Origin: Gonapodya prolifera JEL478 | Taxonomy: Eukaryota; Monoblepharomycota; Monoblepharidomycetes; Monoblepharidales; Gonapodyaceae | Direction of reading: 5' to 3' | Length of the DNA stretch: 64,000 nucleotides | NCBI GenBank assembly: GCA_001574975.1 | Contig: KQ965734.1 | Coordinates: 670,249-734,248 of the forward strand | In this document: positions 11,183 through 22,649 of the stretch, piece by piece | How positions within the stretch are numbered: position 1 is the first letter of the stretch | How the letters are laid out: each line of letters starts with the position of its first letter | Notes under the pieces: model-generated | Database searches by the model: none | Seen by the model: the letters and a program-made list of their open reading frames with translations, nothing else | What the model was told of the DNA's origin: nothing | Made by a program: the position numbers and the translations under genes

Positions 11183-12024
11183 TATTTATTCATTGTCAAA
11201 ATTATTCGAAATTAGCCTGGGGTCTTTAGACTCGATTTTTGTGCTAAAGGTATGTCTGGAGAGCAGGTGGCTTTGCACGGGGGTACGGGTCTTTGGTCAA
11301 TCGCACCAACGCTAACTAAACTGCCATCCGGGTGTCTGCCTTACTGCCTTCGCTGCCTCCAGCAAGCGCCCCACCTTTACCTCAGTCCATCGGCAATCAC
11401 AGCCCTACGACCTGTGGGACTCCCGTGGCTGACGTCACTTCCGTTCCCTCCCGCTTTCTACATTGATGGCGGCTTCAACACCTATCATCGGTATCGATTT
11501 GACGGAAAATGTTGACGTTGAGGTGCCAGGTGGGTGCTTTTTTGACTCGGAGCCACCAGTCCCCTCAAAAGGTGCATCCCCCTTTCTGCAGTTCTGTCTT
11601 TCTCGCCGGACGAGCTACTTCTTCTTATCCGCACTGCAATAACCTCATAAATAGTGGGAACTTTGGAGATCTGGATACGCTACTGCGGGAACTGGTGGAT
11701 ACTAGCAACGGATCAAGGCCACTTAGCGACGTACTTCAAGCCCAGAGACTCTGGAGCATTTATTCGTATCCTCCGTTGTACCTTTGCTTCTCGAAGCCTG
11801 GGACAACTTGAACTCCATTAACGCGCGCACCACACCCACACGTGAAATGCTCTGTGACCTCGGTCGTGTCGGCATATCGAAGCGAATTTTATTCAGATCC
11901 ATAGGCCGGGGAGCCAGCCGTCCACTCAAATTATAATCGTACACTCAATAATTGTCGTGGACAGGGTGGAACACATTGGTTATTTGTGGCACAGTCACGA
12001 ACACGAATTCCCCCTTTTCTTATT
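11183..12024. other. intergenic, mostly no recognisable gene
   Basis: Apart from the weak candidate at 11465-11938 nothing is recognised. The right end abuts the conserved 3' flank of the HRQ1 gene. Confidence 0.4.
11465..11938 (+). other. possible short spliced gene or relic
   Basis: An ATG at 11465 opens about 21 codons (MAASTPIIGIDLTENVDVEV) up to a GTGGGT donor. Further on, after a TTAG acceptor near 11727, a 69-codon open stretch reads protein-like sequence (LEHLFVSSVVPLLLEAW, DLGRVGISKRILFRS) and ends at a TAA at 11938. I could not connect the pieces in one consistent phase, because a TAA interrupts the middle segment. It could be a small unrecognised gene with a further intron, or a decayed one. 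Confidence 0.2.
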
Positions 12025-12316
12025 ATGACCCATGTCGAAATGTCGAAATGGACGACACATGAAACCGTGAGACCCGGGTTAAAAATTTAGGAAAAAACAC
12101 AGTGTGACAACAAAACCAATCATAAATGTTCTATGAGGCAAAAGTCCATTATCTGCCTGCCATATTATCGCAGAAGTCTCGATTCATCCACCCCACCAGC
12201 TCAAATAGCCTAATACCATGTTCCCATCAATCCTTCGAGGACGAATTTTGCACCATCCTTAGTTAATGCTTTGTTCTCCTCCGAGCACGAACTCAACATG
12301 CAGCAGTCCTTGCAAC
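12025..12316 (-). repeat. 292-bp segment duplicated in inverted orientation at 26483-26774
   Basis: This segment covers the last ~35 codons and about 185 bp of 3' flank of the HRQ1 gene. Its reverse complement recurs at 26483-26774 with equal length and roughly 94% identity (18 mismatches, no gaps, counted by eye). Confidence 0.9.
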
Positions 12317-15300
12317 CTTTCTCCTCCGTACAGGGGCAAGCCTCAACAATCTCATACGCTTGCTTGATCAGGTCCCCTAGTCGGAGAAACAGGCGACGAC
12401 AAGCGCCTGAGCCAGAAGGTCGTGTGTCGTACAGTGTAACTCTGTCGGGACACGAGTACCAGGGTAGAGCCCATTCACTGAATGGTGAAACTCAAGTACG
12501 CATTCCACAACTCACCGCGCGGGTCTCGGCCTCTCGGCCAGCGGATACTTGCACTCGGTTCTTACTTCCCCGTGAGCCACACCCCCATCTTCCCCCCTGA
12601 CCACATTCATCACGGCGTGCGCTGCTGAGTGGACCGCCCAATCCATCTGGATTCCCTTCGTCGGCAAAATATGGACCGTGTCTGGGTGAACATCGAACCA
12701 AGTGCCCACGGTATTAATAATGAAGGGAGGCATCGCGCGCGCGTCAACAGCTTCCAAGATTCGGCGGGTGTGTGGGTCCATTTTGAAGTAGCCATAGACT
12801 TGTGCTTGAACTAGGAGTAGACAAGGACATGCGTTAACTTTACAGAGGGCAATGCGATGGAAGGACTAACCCCACCTTTCACGTCCCCATAGAACCCCCA
12901 CACCGTTACCCCTACGTCACTTCCGCTTTCCAACGGAACTTCCTCAAAATCCTGTGAGATCTGACCCCCGTCCCGCACAGGCTCCCCATCAACCAAGCAC
13001 CTCCTCCTTGCTCTGGTCCTCACTACATCCACGTTTGTGTAGTCCCTCTGAGCAGTAATATAGCTCACGTTTGTCTGACGCACCCGCGCGACGCCTTTCT
13101 CCACGTTTAGGGACACAACCATGAAGGATTCGCCCTGATGCAAAAATACGGCGCCCTCATACAAATCGTAAATTGCGCGGCGGTGCTCAATCTCCTCCAG
13201 GATTCCTCCAGTGTCCATGTTGACCACAAGAAAAGTTGTATCGTCGATTGCACGAATGGAGACTTTCAGTGCAGGACGGTCACCCCAACGATCTCCTTGC
13301 GGCACGTAGTAGAGACCATCAGGGCCTCGAATGAGCAGCTGCTCGCACTGCTCGCGTAGCCATCCCATCCGCTCTGCCTTGTCACGCACTTCTACACCCT
13401 CAGTTGTGCCGCTTGGTGACATCACATCCCAGTCCACCTCGAGATCCACAGGACCATCCGCCGCTGCACACACAATCTGCCCTTCCACGACTTGGCTTGC
13501 CCATGGGTCCACTGGAGCAGCTTCAGGTCGGCCATCGACGAGCTCTCGCGGGAAGGTCGCATAATGTTGCGAAACCGGATCAAGGTGGTCACACACCAGA
13601 AGTGAAAGAGCATCGAGGTATCTGCGACCAGCTCGACCGACCTGTTGAATGTAACCAGCCATGGTGAATGGGAATCCCATGTGAATGACGGCATCTTGTG
13701 AGAGCATGCGTGAAGTAGACTTGTCATGTGGGATCTTACGCTGGAGATAATAAATACTTACCCAGGTACCCAATATCGACTCCTAGCTCAAGGGCGGTGG
13801 TGGCTACTACACACATGACCTCTCCCGAAAACAGTGAACGCTCGATTCGGCGCCGATCTTCGGGCATGTAGCCGGCTGACAGGGGAAAGAGCGAAGATGA
13901 CTTCTGGAGTACTTTCCAACCACTTGAAACACACATATCACCTCGATATCCGATAAATTTAGTTTTCAAATCAGGAGTTCCAGCGCGTTCGAGGTCTGTT
14001 GCGATGACTTTCAGAAGAATTTCCAGCATTCGGCGGTACTGATATGACGTAATAATGTCCAGCGAGTCCCGAAAATCATCACACATCGGAACTACAGGTC
14101 AAAATGACAGCCAGCTTACTTTGCAAAAAATTACACATCGTACACCCGCCTCCACCATCCTCCTTGCTACCCACGCGGTCTCTGTGAGGCAACTCCGCCT
14201 CCCAAGTCCAGGCCTGGTTGCATCTATCAAAGGTGGATTCCACACAGCGTGATGGCGAGGCCCCGAGGGACTTGTATCGTCCTCCACCGCCACCACAGAG
14301 GCTTCAGCTTCCAGGCCAACGAGAGACCGCAGATGTCCTGCGGGATCGGGGAGTGTGGCTGATGCCGCCAAGAAGCGGCAATCAACAGTGGAGTGGAGCC
14401 GGAGCATTCGGCGAAGTCGGCGGAACACATGTGAGGTATGCGATCCAAAGGAGCCCGAATGAGTGTGTAGCTCTGATAGTTTGAACTTGAGCACTGAGTG
14501 CAAACGTGCGACCAAGAACGTGCTCGGGTAGCCTACCATCGATCACTACGGTGCCCAAGACACGCCACCATCCCCCCCACATCTCACGATTGGGAAGCAT
14601 TGCCACGTGCAACGTATCTGGGTTTGTGAGAATAACTCGTGCGTTGTCTCTGATAGCTCTACGGATGTCCTGCGCCCAATTCGGAAGACCATGCCGTTGG
14701 TTGACAAAATCATACCTTCCTTGTTTCTTGGATGTACATGTCAACTCACATTCGGTGTGTCCCCATCATAGGTGGCAACAAAATGCTCTACATAATGCGG
14801 TGATCCTTTCTTAACGTACTTACTCAGTATGGGGTGAGCCTCGAGAAACTCTTTCATAGCACGAAGCTGGTCTATGAGAAACCGGATTATTCGCACATTC
14901 ACAACTTCAGGTCAAAACAACCCACCCTGGGCGAGTGCTTTCGTGGGATACACCACCATCGCTTTCCATCCATCTCCGTCAATGCCCTTTTCGATACCTT
15001 CAGCAATCCAACACCAGTACACTAAACTCTTGCCCGATCCGGTACCAGTGGCGAGAACAAGGTGACGATTCGCGCGAAGATGTTCAAAAGAGGATAATTG
15101 ATGCAAGTAGATAGATGGAATGTTGAGAGCGGACAAGGTTGCCAGGGTTGTCGGGAGGAAAGTGTCTGAAGTTGGTTCAACTTTTGGGTGCGATCGTGAT
15201 GAGCCACAAATGTGTCAACGACAACAACGCATCTTCAATGTCGAACCTGTATTAGGTTTCCTTCCCTCCACAGTTATGACCTCCACAAGTTGCTCCTGGT

Positions 15301-16561
15301 ATTCAGGTTCGGCAGTCAAACTCGTCATGACCTCCAACAGCGACTCTGGCCTTTCCGCCACGAGGTTTGGTGCAGGGGAATCACTGGAGCCACTGCTCAT
15401 GGTTGCGACGTTCATTGCATGAGTGGGCTGAACATCTGTGTCATTGAGAATCGTGGGGCTTATGACCCTCCCTTCGCGCTCTAGTTCTTCTTCCAAGGCT
15501 AAAAGTTGTGTGTCGGTGAAGCGGGGTACAACAACACCGGAAGAACCATCCAAAAGGTCATGTTGGGGGGTAGCCGGGTGTCTCTTCAGAAATCCCTCCC
15601 ACCAACCCCAAGATCTGCGCGAGAAGGCATCATTCCGGCGCGCAATTTCCTTGGAAAAACTCAATTCTGACTGATGTTGCTGAGTCATTTTACCTCGGCC
15701 GGAACCTGCGTTCCTATCTGTGGATGCCACGAAGAAACCCCCTCCACTCCGAGCCTTCCCCTCCTCCTTCTTTCTGCTAATTTTTGCAACGCCTGTCCCT
15801 TCTATAGCAATGAATAATCGAACATCATCGTCCTCGGGTCGGAGAAGAGGAACACCACCGACTGTGTGAGAGAGGTGTTCACTTAAGGAAGAGCTCGAGG
15901 TATAAATCAATGTGAGAAGGTCTGGATGTGTGAGGGGCAGGAGCGGGACCAAGGCCAACGGTGGAAGAGACCTTGATTGTTTAGGGAAGGTTAGCACTGT
16001 ACTCCAGGATTTTGAATCTCGTCAAACGTGTTGAACTCACAGACCAGTTGCATCTTCGCAACCTTTCTGAAGAATGTCCCAGCCAACAAGACCACCACCT
16101 CCAGGTATACCATCCCTACGCGCGCATGTTAAAGAGTGTAATGTGTTGATAGCGCGAAATATTCGGGAAAGCCGCGCTAAAGGTGGTGGCAGATCATCAT
16201 CGGGGTTCTTTGGTGGATCTGAGGTGCGCTGTTTCTTCGAGGGTTTCGGCTTTGATGCAGGAGTTTGTTTTCCAGGATCATCCGAATGCTCCTGTGTCGA
16301 TCGCTTTCGAGCACGTTTTCGAGGGGTTGCAACTTCATCGAGTTCCAGCTGCTCTTCTTCACTTTGCTTGGTCTGATCTTTCAATTTGCCCTTGCGTTTT
16401 CCCGCAAGTGCTCTTGGTTTTGCGAGAGGAAATGATCCAGCTCCGTTAGCTGAACTCGATGTGTTGCAACGTGGGGAGGTATCGTCAGCGTGAACCTTGG
16501 ATGTGACAGGTTGAAGAACAGGCACAGAGCCCCGTGAAACGAGGCTCAACGCGGACGACAT
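12210..16561 (-). CDS. HRQ1: HRQ1-type ATP-dependent 3'-5' DNA helicase
   Basis: RecQ4-like DNA helicase of the Hrq1/MrfA type, acting in nuclear repair of interstrand crosslinks in yeasts. Eleven exons: 16561..16041, 15971..15247, 15180..14926, 14871..14750, 14669..14537, 14472..14120, 14038..13942, 13875..13762, 13694..12876, 12810..12516, 12441..12210; every phase agrees, giving 1221 aa. The N-terminus is basic and disordered (KKQRTSDPP). Walker A is TGTGSGKS (residue ~460), YPTKALAQDQLRA follows, then YDGDTPND, ILTNPDTLH, the DExH box VIDELH formed across a splice, SATLPDP, GYMPEDRRRIE, ATTALELGVDIG and QQVGRAGR (~790). The C-terminal DUF1998 region ends with LYDTRPSGSG and the cysteine cluster CPC, GCKDCC, SSC, so it appears complete. 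Introns are 54-81 bp. Its last exon and 3' flank were copied to 26.5 kb. Confidence 0.92.
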
Positions 16562-16668
16562 AGCACGAAGGGAGGGATAGATCTTCGCAATGAACTGTGG
16601 CCGACAAAACTTAGTGGAGGTATCACGAAGAATCAGATCAAATATGAAATGAGTAACAATTATGCAGT

Positions 16669-18891
16669 CTAATCAGTGTAATCGTCAAGGACATAGACTC
16701 CGGCAGCGTCCAAAAAGTCCATCCAGTCATCTTCGTCCTCAAAAAACCCATCATTTGAGTCCACTTCTACATCATCCATTCCCCAAGCCATTTCGGCAAA
16801 GTCATCCTCTTCCGGTTCTGCCACAAAGACCGATATTTCAAGCCCGTATCGATTTCGAACATCAATGAGAGCACCCTCGTTGAAAACCTGCTCCATCTGA
16901 CCAGTGTACGCTCCACTTGTAACGACGTCTTCGCCGATTTCAAATTCCAAGTGGCGCAAAGTATGCAGCCGGCGGCGCGGGAGAGACTTTCCCACGTGGG
17001 CTTGGGTACCTTCTGGCTCCGCATATCCGTCGAGGCCCAGAAGACCGCGGACAAGTGCTTCTATGAGCACAACAATTCTGTGCACAGCATCGTCCATCGG
17101 GATCGTCACCATATCCGCGAGGTCTCGCAAAATTCTGGTCAATTCCACACTCGACACAGATATCGTCTCCAATCCCGGCATACTCGAAGAAATGTCTGAT
17201 CCAAACGTGTACCAAAATGATGGATTGTGTAGTGGTGGATCTTCGCGCATCGTTGGAGGAAAGCTCTCCTCATCTGCTGGAAGATCAACACAGAGGGCTT
17301 TTATTCGTGGGTACGATGTGCCATCTTCAATCTGCGGACGAGCAGCATTAATGAAGAAATTTTGAGGGATATAAAGCACAGGACCAAACTCTCGGAGATG
17401 TTGTAGGTGATTTGGCAATGCATGGAAGAGATCATAGAGAGTCCGGTCGTTCTCTACCGCAAAAGGATCGAACGCTTCGTCGCTGAGAAACCAGTCAAAT
17501 ATCTTCAGGGAGACAAGGAATTGAAACGATTGGACTGTTTTCAAAATAACGTCGGCACGTAGAAGCATTCCTCGAGACGAAGGCATCAATTCAAGCTCTT
17601 TCAAAGGTGCTTTGCGTCGTGCAACTTCAGTTTTCTCAACCAAATGTTGAGCTTCCGCGAGAGCGTCCTTCTCGGCGATCGCCAACCGCTCAAAAAGGTT
17701 GACAACATCCATATCTTCTTCGTGTGGGCCATCCAGCTCCAGTGTCAACGAGTCCATATCAACCCATTCCTCCAGCTTCAAACCGTCAAGTTGCCTCATG
17801 GACAGAATCTCCATTGATAAATTTCTGCACCCAGGAACGCCACTTCCATCCCACTTCAATTTCGTATCGGGCATATCCACGATAACCGTGTGAACATTCA
17901 AAGTCCGTGCAATCCTTTCCAAACTCAGACCGTGTGCACCCTCTCCGTATCGGACTTCGAGTGTGTCCCAGCTAGCCATAACGCTGCGGCGTAGCATAGA
18001 CTCTACCGAGTCCAGAATGAGTGCGGGGAGGTTGGCAATGCGGCGATAGACTTGAACCGGTATGTTCTGGCGGGGGGCTTGTCGCCAAACAAGGGGTACA
18101 GAGAGCCTGGCTGCAATAGGAAGTCGGGTGGAGACCTCAGGAGTAGCCTGTGCAGATGTTCGGTCACTGCGGTGGAGACCGCCTTGAAATCGCCAAGGAA
18201 AAGCGGTCTGGAAAGATGAACCACGCTTTTCGGCCGATGTTGCAAATCCTCGTCGAGTTAATTCGGCAGGAGATATCGCTGAATAGTGAAATTGCTCCAG
18301 GGGCGATAGAATTTGTGGGGTTCGTGGAACGTGAAATCCAGGATCCTGTATCCGCCGAGTTTTCGTTCGCGGATCGAAAAACTCCTCGTCTGTTTCGTCC
18401 GTGAGTACGACAGTGACGTAAGCAGGGACACGCTCTATAAACGGGAGAAGGTGACGCCGGAAAGCTCGGTTGAGCCGGGACAGGTGGGCGTAAAGAGAGA
18501 CCGGGGGGACGAATGGGAAGACGATCTTGTGCCAGAAGATCTCTGCAGGAAGACGTAGAAGCCAGTGAGGCTCCAAGCTTGCAGTTGCTGACGCTGGTAC
18601 GAACTCAGGAGCCTCCGGATTCAGTTCTGACATTGCAACATCTCCATTCGAACTCCGGCCGTCCGTACGAACTACACGCTCGATCGGCATTCCAAATACC
18701 GTATTTTGCATTTGATTGTGAAAGTTCCTTGCATCGCCCAAGATTCGTCTGTCTGATGATGGATCCAAATCCATCACATCCCATCCCCCCATCCCACGGC
18801 CTCGCCCACGATGATGCTGGTTTCCGCGACCTCGGCCTCGACCACCAGATCCTCTTCCGCGCCCTCCCCGACTACCGCGCCCATTGTTCAT
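16669..18891 (-). CDS. RGG-rich, PAM2-containing F-box-like protein
   Basis: Single exon, 740 aa. The start is the ATG beginning MNNGRGSRGGRG; the open frame runs 14 codons upstream without another ATG. Residues 4-35 form an RGG/RG-rich, RNA-binding-type tail. Near residue 90, SELNPEAPEFVPASA matches the PAM2 consensus LNPxAxEFxP, the peptide bound by the MLLE domain of poly(A)-binding protein. An F-box-like helix pair follows (HWLLRLPAEIFWHKIVFPFV, LYAHLSRLNRAFRRHLLPFI). The remainder is leucine-rich with no family I recognise and ends in an acidic tail. Read together, the layout suggests an SCF adaptor recruited to mRNPs through poly(A)-binding protein; the function is inference. The 16562-16668 gap to the HRQ1 start is only 107 bp, so the HRQ1 promoter is very compact. 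Confidence 0.75.
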   Translation of the reverse strand: MNNGRGSRGGRGRGSGGRGRGRGNQHHRGRGRGMGGWDVMDLDPSSDRRILGDARNFHNQMQNTVFGMPIERVVRTDGRSSNGDVAMSELNPEAPEFVPASATASLEPHWLLRLPAEIFWHKIVFPFVPPVSLYAHLSRLNRAFRRHLLPFIERVPAYVTVVLTDETDEEFFDPRTKTRRIQDPGFHVPRTPQILSPLEQFHYSAISPAELTRRGFATSAEKRGSSFQTAFPWRFQGGLHRSDRTSAQATPEVSTRLPIAARLSVPLVWRQAPRQNIPVQVYRRIANLPALILDSVESMLRRSVMASWDTLEVRYGEGAHGLSLERIARTLNVHTVIVDMPDTKLKWDGSGVPGCRNLSMEILSMRQLDGLKLEEWVDMDSLTLELDGPHEEDMDVVNLFERLAIAEKDALAEAQHLVEKTEVARRKAPLKELELMPSSRGMLLRADVILKTVQSFQFLVSLKIFDWFLSDEAFDPFAVENDRTLYDLFHALPNHLQHLREFGPVLYIPQNFFINAARPQIEDGTSYPRIKALCVDLPADEESFPPTMREDPPLHNPSFWYTFGSDISSSMPGLETISVSSVELTRILRDLADMVTIPMDDAVHRIVVLIEALVRGLLGLDGYAEPEGTQAHVGKSLPRRRLHTLRHLEFEIGEDVVTSGAYTGQMEQVFNEGALIDVRNRYGLEISVFVAEPEEDDFAEMAWGMDDVEVDSNDGFFEDEDDWMDFLDAAGVYVLDDYTD

Positions 18892-18993
18892 AGTTTTTTC
18901 CTTCGTTACGTGCAACCTCAGTTCCGTGACCACAACATCGAAGTCATTTTCATGTGACTGTATGTAAAATTATCGTACAATTGTTCTATTTAA

Positions 18994-21398
18994 TCAGCCT
19001 TCCATAAGCTCAATCTTGTCAGACCACATCCTCGCGCCAGCATCTGATCGCGGCTTCACGCGAACAAACAAACGACCGGGGCTGTTTGAACGTAAGAGAG
19101 AGAAGATTCTTAAGTAAAAGGAAGGGTCTTCCGCCAACCAGCAACTTACTCGAGGGTCATGCTGAGGTACGTGCGGGGTGGTCCTTGCGCGTCGTCGTAC
19201 TCAATGTCCCAACGACGGATGATTTCAGTCAAGAAGCATCGAAGTTCCAGCTGAAAAGTTGAAAACATAGAGCACCTTAATTGTCATCTTGGCAAGGTCA
19301 TCCAAAGCTGATACTTACTTGTGCGAGCTTTGTTCCAGCACAGTTCCTTGGCCCAAGAGAGAATGGGAAGTATGCCCTTGGGTCCATTCCTAGCTTCGAG
19401 CCTTCCTCCCAACGCTCGGGAATAAACTCCAATGCGCGCTCAAAGTAGCGTTCTTGGTTGTGAAGGAGGGGTGGGATGAACCAAATTTCGGCGCTAAAAT
19501 GAAAAGATGAGCTTTACAAGAAAGTCCAAGATGCATTTTCGAACACAACTCACCCCTGTGGGAGGTTTACACCACCAAGCGTTACACCTTTCGGGTCAGC
19601 GACTTCCCGGGTGAATCCAGCAGATGGGTGCACTCGAAGAACTTCTTTGATGAATGCGTTGAGGAAAGGCGCACGCTCCAAGTCCGAGAATGAAGTCTTT
19701 GTGGGAATCACGTTGTCTACTTCGTGCCTGAGCTTCTTAAGATGCTCAGGGTTGACCGCGAGTCGGTAGAGTGCCCAGGTGAGAGCATTTCCTGTGTGAA
19801 GCGATACTTAAACCTCAGGTCGAATCAGTTCGCAGAAGACGAGAAGATCCTACCAGTGGTGTCGTGTCCAGCGAAGAGAAGAGTTTTAAGCTCGTCGCCC
19901 ATCAGCTTTTTGGTCATGATGAGATCGCCGTGTTCGTCGATGTCTGCAATGGCATCAAGCAGTGTTCCATCTCTTCCACGGTCGCCAGCGCGCACCCTGG
20001 CAAGGCGCTGGTCAATGACACGGTACACGACCTTGTCGAGGAGTTCAATGCGTTGGTCATAATTCTTCTTCTTGTCCTGAAAAAAGAAAGTTGAGTCATG
20101 TAGATATAGCAACCTAAATTTTCAGACTTACCGAAAGGAAGGAAAGAGGGTTAATACGAACAGAGACGTCAGCCATTGTCGTAAGGACCTCTTTGAACAC
20201 ATCGTGGAGAGGCTCCCCGTCAAGTTCGACGCTCTTTGAAGCTGTTTTCAGTTTAGATTTGAGGGATGTTGTGGTGTAAGTCTCCTTCTCCAGCTCAAAG
20301 AGAGCGGACCTTTCAGCGCCAACTTCAAAGTCACGCCCGAATCCGACCTGAGCAAGCAAGCAAGACATTGTGAGTGTTTGCTTTGAACCTGAAACGTTGG
20401 TAAAACAGAAACTCACTTGGCAAATAACATCCATGGTTGTGCGCAGCATGTCGGATCGAAGGTCGAACCATCCGGGAACGCCAGATTTCTGCGACAGATC
20501 ATATCGCTGTCTCCACCTGTCGAGAAGCCTCATGGCACTCTTGGCGACTTGCTTGTGGCTGTACTTGAGGTTTTCGAGCCTGAACGCAACTTCGACGAGC
20601 TTGCGCTGGTGTTTCCATTCTTCGCCCCATTGGTTGGCTAAGATTCCGTTTCCGATGATGGGAGCAGCAATCTGAAAAGGAGCTGTTGAGCAAAAGGAAA
20701 CGAGTCTAAAGTGACGAAACCTACCCTGTAGGATCTCCCTTTCGCCACCTTCGATTCGGCAGTGGCAACAAGAGCGTCCTTTAAGACATCGACGTCAAGA
20801 ATAAAGAGAGCTTCAGACGACATTGGAAGGTATGGTCCCATCATCTGAAGGTGTGACGTGTTATCAGATGTCACACACTTTGACAGGTGCAAGTACTACC
20901 CACTTGGATTTTCAAGAATTTGTTGCCCTGGGGAAACTTTTCGCGGTCCAAAGCGTAATCACCCCACTTAAGAAGGCGATCCACTGGTAGTCCCAAGCCT
21001 TCAGCTCTGAGCTTTGGGTCAACCCAACTATGTGCGTGTCACAATGTCAGCTACAGACACGAGCCACCAGTATCATCTGAAGCTCACCTGGCCATGTGAC
21101 CAAAAATAGGATGCACCGGAGCTGAAGACGCCACGACAGGTCCAATCGAAGATGGAGTGTCGGTTAATGCAATCACAGATGACATGTTCGCACAGTGAGT
21201 GATCCGAGGCGCTACAGCAACGCGAGGCAGACACATACCGGGCGGATTAACACCAAACCCAGGAATCCCTTTGTAGTAAGTGGACAGAGCGCGTTGTTGT
21301 GAGACGTACGAGAACCATTTGATGAAGATGTAGGTTGCTGCAACCGCAACGACAGCAGCGATCACGGCGCCAACCGAGGACGCTCCTATCTGAGACAT
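18994..21398 (-). CDS. cytochrome P450 monooxygenase
   Basis: Haem-thiolate monooxygenase of the ER membrane. Eleven exons: 21398..21239, 21121..21088, 21027..20904, 20844..20725, 20671..20417, 20347..20132, 20076..19854, 19791..19554, 19493..19319, 19250..19150, 19081..18994; all phases agree, 577 aa. An N-terminal membrane anchor (VGAVIAAVVAVAATYIFIKW) is followed by a short basic linker, the I-helix motif AGHDTTG (~377), ExxR as KEVLRV (~425) and the haem loop FPFSLGPRNCAGTKLA with its ligand Cys near 509. One exon is only 34 bp. The sequence resembles fungal microsomal P450s of the fatty-acid/xenobiotic type, but I cannot assign a CYP family. It diverges from the DHCR7 gene across about 1.25 kb, so shared regulation or a sterol substrate is possible but unproven. 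Confidence 0.93.
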
Positions 21399-22649
21399 GG
21401 TTGAAGTTGAGGCGGTGGACGCGATTTTTATTCTCCGATCGGCTCGCTCGCACCGTCCGGACCCGATTTTAGCGGGTGAACAAGAATAATTTTAGCCGCC
21501 TCGGTGATGGATCCTCAGACCTCCACCTCCGATGTTTCATATAATCAGGTAGGCAGCCCCCGTCTCTTCAGGAAGGACACGTTTGTCTCCAAGCGATGCG
21601 CACTTCGTGGTATCAAAGGGATTCGGATTTTCGCTCAGTGACAAATTTTGGACTTCTCCCCAACGTGGTCGGGTGGAGTGACAGCGAGAAGGCATCCTAA
21701 GCGGCGTCCTAAACCAGTTTATCTCTTCTCTCTCCCCGCCCAAAGAAACATTGAGATTCGGTATGAAAGAGTTGGGTTGTGGTGCGTCCCCCAATCTCCG
21801 GGGTTTGTCCCTCTGGTGATTCACCATGAGCCACATGCGGAGGAGCAAAACCAAAAAGCGGAATACATATATTGAATTTATCTATTGTCGACTGGATGCC
21901 TCCCACTATTTCCAGGACTACTAAATAGATCCAGGGGCACCTTCGAACGTCGCCAATTCCTCCTCTGAATCTTATTCCGCGAGGCTCGAGGCCACCGACG
22001 ATATGTGCTTTCTTTCCCACATTGATCGATATATGCAGCAGGCCAATTCCGACGCTATTATTCCTCAGCAAAGAGGAGGACGGAGAAAAGGGGAAGGGAG
22101 GAGAGAACATCGTTAATCTCGTCGCGCGTTTTGAAGTAGCTCCAGCCGACAAGAAGGCATAGCTTTGTTGGCCTGATTCGAAGTGCGCATTTATCGCCTG
22201 CGAGACAGAAACGTGTGGCGGGTGAGGGTCCTACTCAAATCCTCCACCATACCCACACGAGAGAATGTATCCACTTCTTCCACCAAGATCATGATAATCT
22301 CGCAAGTGGTATATTTGTAAAACGTTCAGCTGACCTCCCTTCCCACCGTGGAGCAAACTGCAAAGCTTGTTTTGGTCCAGTGCAACGAGGTGAAACTCGT
22401 CGGTAGTTTATCGCTCAAGGCATCTCTCTTTCCGTAGAGTGGAAAGCTCAAAGCAATTGTTGGCCCGTGAATTGACCCCTGTTTTTGCACAAAATTGTTG
22501 ACAGGGTTCTCAAGGCGAAGCATTGAGGTGCCATTCATCAGGTCCATGGTCTGCCAGCACCCATTCTGTTAGACCAGACCCTCAAACCCATCCATCGGTG
22601 CTCTTGGACCCTCCGAAGCAACGAGCAGACTCGCTACAGACCAACAAAG
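21399..22649. other. divergent intergenic region between P450 and DHCR7
   Basis: About 1.25 kb with only weak open frames and no recognisable exon. It must contain the promoters of both divergent genes. No clear TATA box or operator repeat stood out. Confidence 0.5.

Noticed and set aside
14091-14119. 28-bp intron in HRQ1 after VIFCK
   Set aside because: Too short for this genome and out of phase; the 81-bp choice gives VIFCKYRRMLEILLK, matching the family.
21709-22152. 147-codon minus-strand frame between the P450 and DHCR7 genes
   Set aside because: No family motif, poor composition for a protein and no flanking splice signals that extend it.
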